Positions 14,592 to 15,083 of a DNA stretch of 15,083 nucleotides are shown one piece after another (position 1 is the first letter of the stretch; each line of letters opens with the position of its first letter). Both the position numbers and the translations under genes were made by a program. The stretch lies in assembly GCA_027310505.1 (NCBI GenBank), contig DAIDAS010000230.1:1-15083 (forward strand), written 5' to 3'. The stretch is from a bacterium. Lineage in GTDB: Bacteria > Pseudomonadota > Gammaproteobacteria > Burkholderiales > Methylophilaceae. The notes under the pieces are model-generated. The model was not told where the DNA came from. It did not search any database and saw only the letters and a list, made by a program, of their open reading frames with translations.

Positions 14592-15083
14592 TCACCCAAC
14601 CTTGGCGCCGCGCCGGTAGATGATGTGGTACACCACACCTACCAGTACGCTACCGCCAACCAGGTTGCCCATGATGACCGGGATCAGGTTGTGGAAAAAG
14701 CCGGGCCAGGTGATGGTTGGCGCACCTGGGTCTTGCAGCATCATGCCCAGCGGAATCAGGTACATGTTGGCGATGCTGTGTTCGAAGCCTGCCGCAACGA
14801 AAGCCGAAATCGGGAAAACAATCGCGATGACCTTGTCCATCACGCTGCGTCCGGCCAGTGCCATCCATACGGCCATGCATACCAGCACGTTGCACAGCAT
14901 GCCTTTGAAAAAGGCCGTCCAGAAGGGCATGGCGGTCTTGGCGGCGGCAATCTGCACATACTTGGCCGCCACGAGGCCATTGTTCATTTCCGGATGGCCT
15001 GAGAGGTAAACCAGCACCGCCAGACCGGCGGCGCCAATGAAGTTGGCGCAGCAGACGATCAGCCAGTTCCGCAGCACCTCGAG
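14592..15083 (-). CDS. Formate/nitrite transporter family channel, C-terminal part (5' end outside window)
   Basis: The last 163 residues of an FNT-family pentameric channel for formate, nitrite or related small anions in the inner membrane. The visible part covers roughly the second half of the six-helix fold: NWLIVCCANFIGAAGLAVLVYL, a cytoplasmic or loop stretch with NNGLVAAKYVQIAAAK, WTAFFKGMLCNVLVCMAVWMAL, IVFPISAFVAAGFEHSIANMYLIPLGMML and a final helix GNLVGGSVLVGVVYHIIY. The FEHSIANMY motif includes the conserved histidine of the pore. The NMYLIPLG form is closer to formate-type than nitrite-type members as I remember them, but substrate cannot be settled. The frame is open to the window edge. 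Its stop TGA (14594-14592) is almost directly followed by the start of the broken gene, indicating a shared transcript. Confidence 0.93.
   Translation of the reverse strand, partial: LEVLRNWLIVCCANFIGAAGLAVLVYLSGHPEMNNGLVAAKYVQIAAAKTAMPFWTAFFKGMLCNVLVCMAVWMALAGRSVMDKVIAIVFPISAFVAAGFEHSIANMYLIPLGMMLQDPGAPTITWPGFFHNLIPVIMGNLVGGSVLVGVVYHIIYRRGAKVG

Noticed and set aside
1..15083. CRISPR array, tRNA, rRNA, insertion sequence, phage or toxin-antitoxin module
   Set aside because: No spaced repeats, tRNA-like cloverleaf, transposase motifs, terminal inverted repeats or toxin-antitoxin pairs were seen; nearly every base is accounted for by ordinary genes.

Overview
The window is about 15 kb of gene-dense bacterial DNA of moderately high GC content, with almost no intergenic space. 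The gene set points to a betaproteobacterium. It holds an EarP/arginine-type EF-P pair, a GreB factor, an FAD malate:quinone oxidoreductase, a MASE1 diguanylate cyclase and a 900-residue AddB-like 'probable DNA repair protein'. The last of these I associate mainly with betaproteobacteria. The genus (for example Gallionellaceae, Nitrosomonadales or Rhodocyclales relatives) is a guess and cannot be fixed from this sequence. I saw no rRNA, tRNA, CRISPR array, insertion sequence or phage genes.

Layout. 1-448 (+): the C-terminal end of a GGDEF protein, running antisense into the tail of the next gene. 378-2273 (-): a MASE1-PAS-GGDEF diguanylate cyclase. 2334-3824 (-): mqo. 3854-3883: a strong intrinsic terminator for efp. 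3904-4461 (-): efp. 4512-5642 (-): earP. 5738-5995 (+): a small exported lysine-rich protein, convergent with greB (5979-6479, -). 6607-10889 (+): a probable transcription unit made of a hemerythrin with an extra four-cysteine loop, a type-2 glycerate kinase starting at TTG, and a PAS3-GGDEF-EAL protein. 10933-13641 (+): an AddB-like nuclease. 13653-14586 (-): an unrecognised soluble protein broken by two one-base frameshifts. 14592-15083 (-): the C-terminal part of a formate/nitrite (FNT) channel.

How the genes work together. The clearest functional pair is earP and efp: EarP rhamnosylates the tip arginine of EF-P, and that arginine (R32) is present. The second theme is cyclic di-GMP. Two genes have intact GGDEF and I-site motifs. 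The third protein has a degenerate SADEF site but a complete EAL active site, so it should act as a phosphodiesterase. The last one sits behind a di-iron (hemerythrin) protein, which may tie c-di-GMP turnover to oxygen or redox state; this is inference.

Most worth a second look: the cysteine-cluster hemerythrin and its gene linkage; the AddB-like protein with two apparent Fe-S ligands replaced by leucine; the doubly frameshifted gene beside the FNT channel; and the efp promoter whose -10 box contains the earP stop codon.
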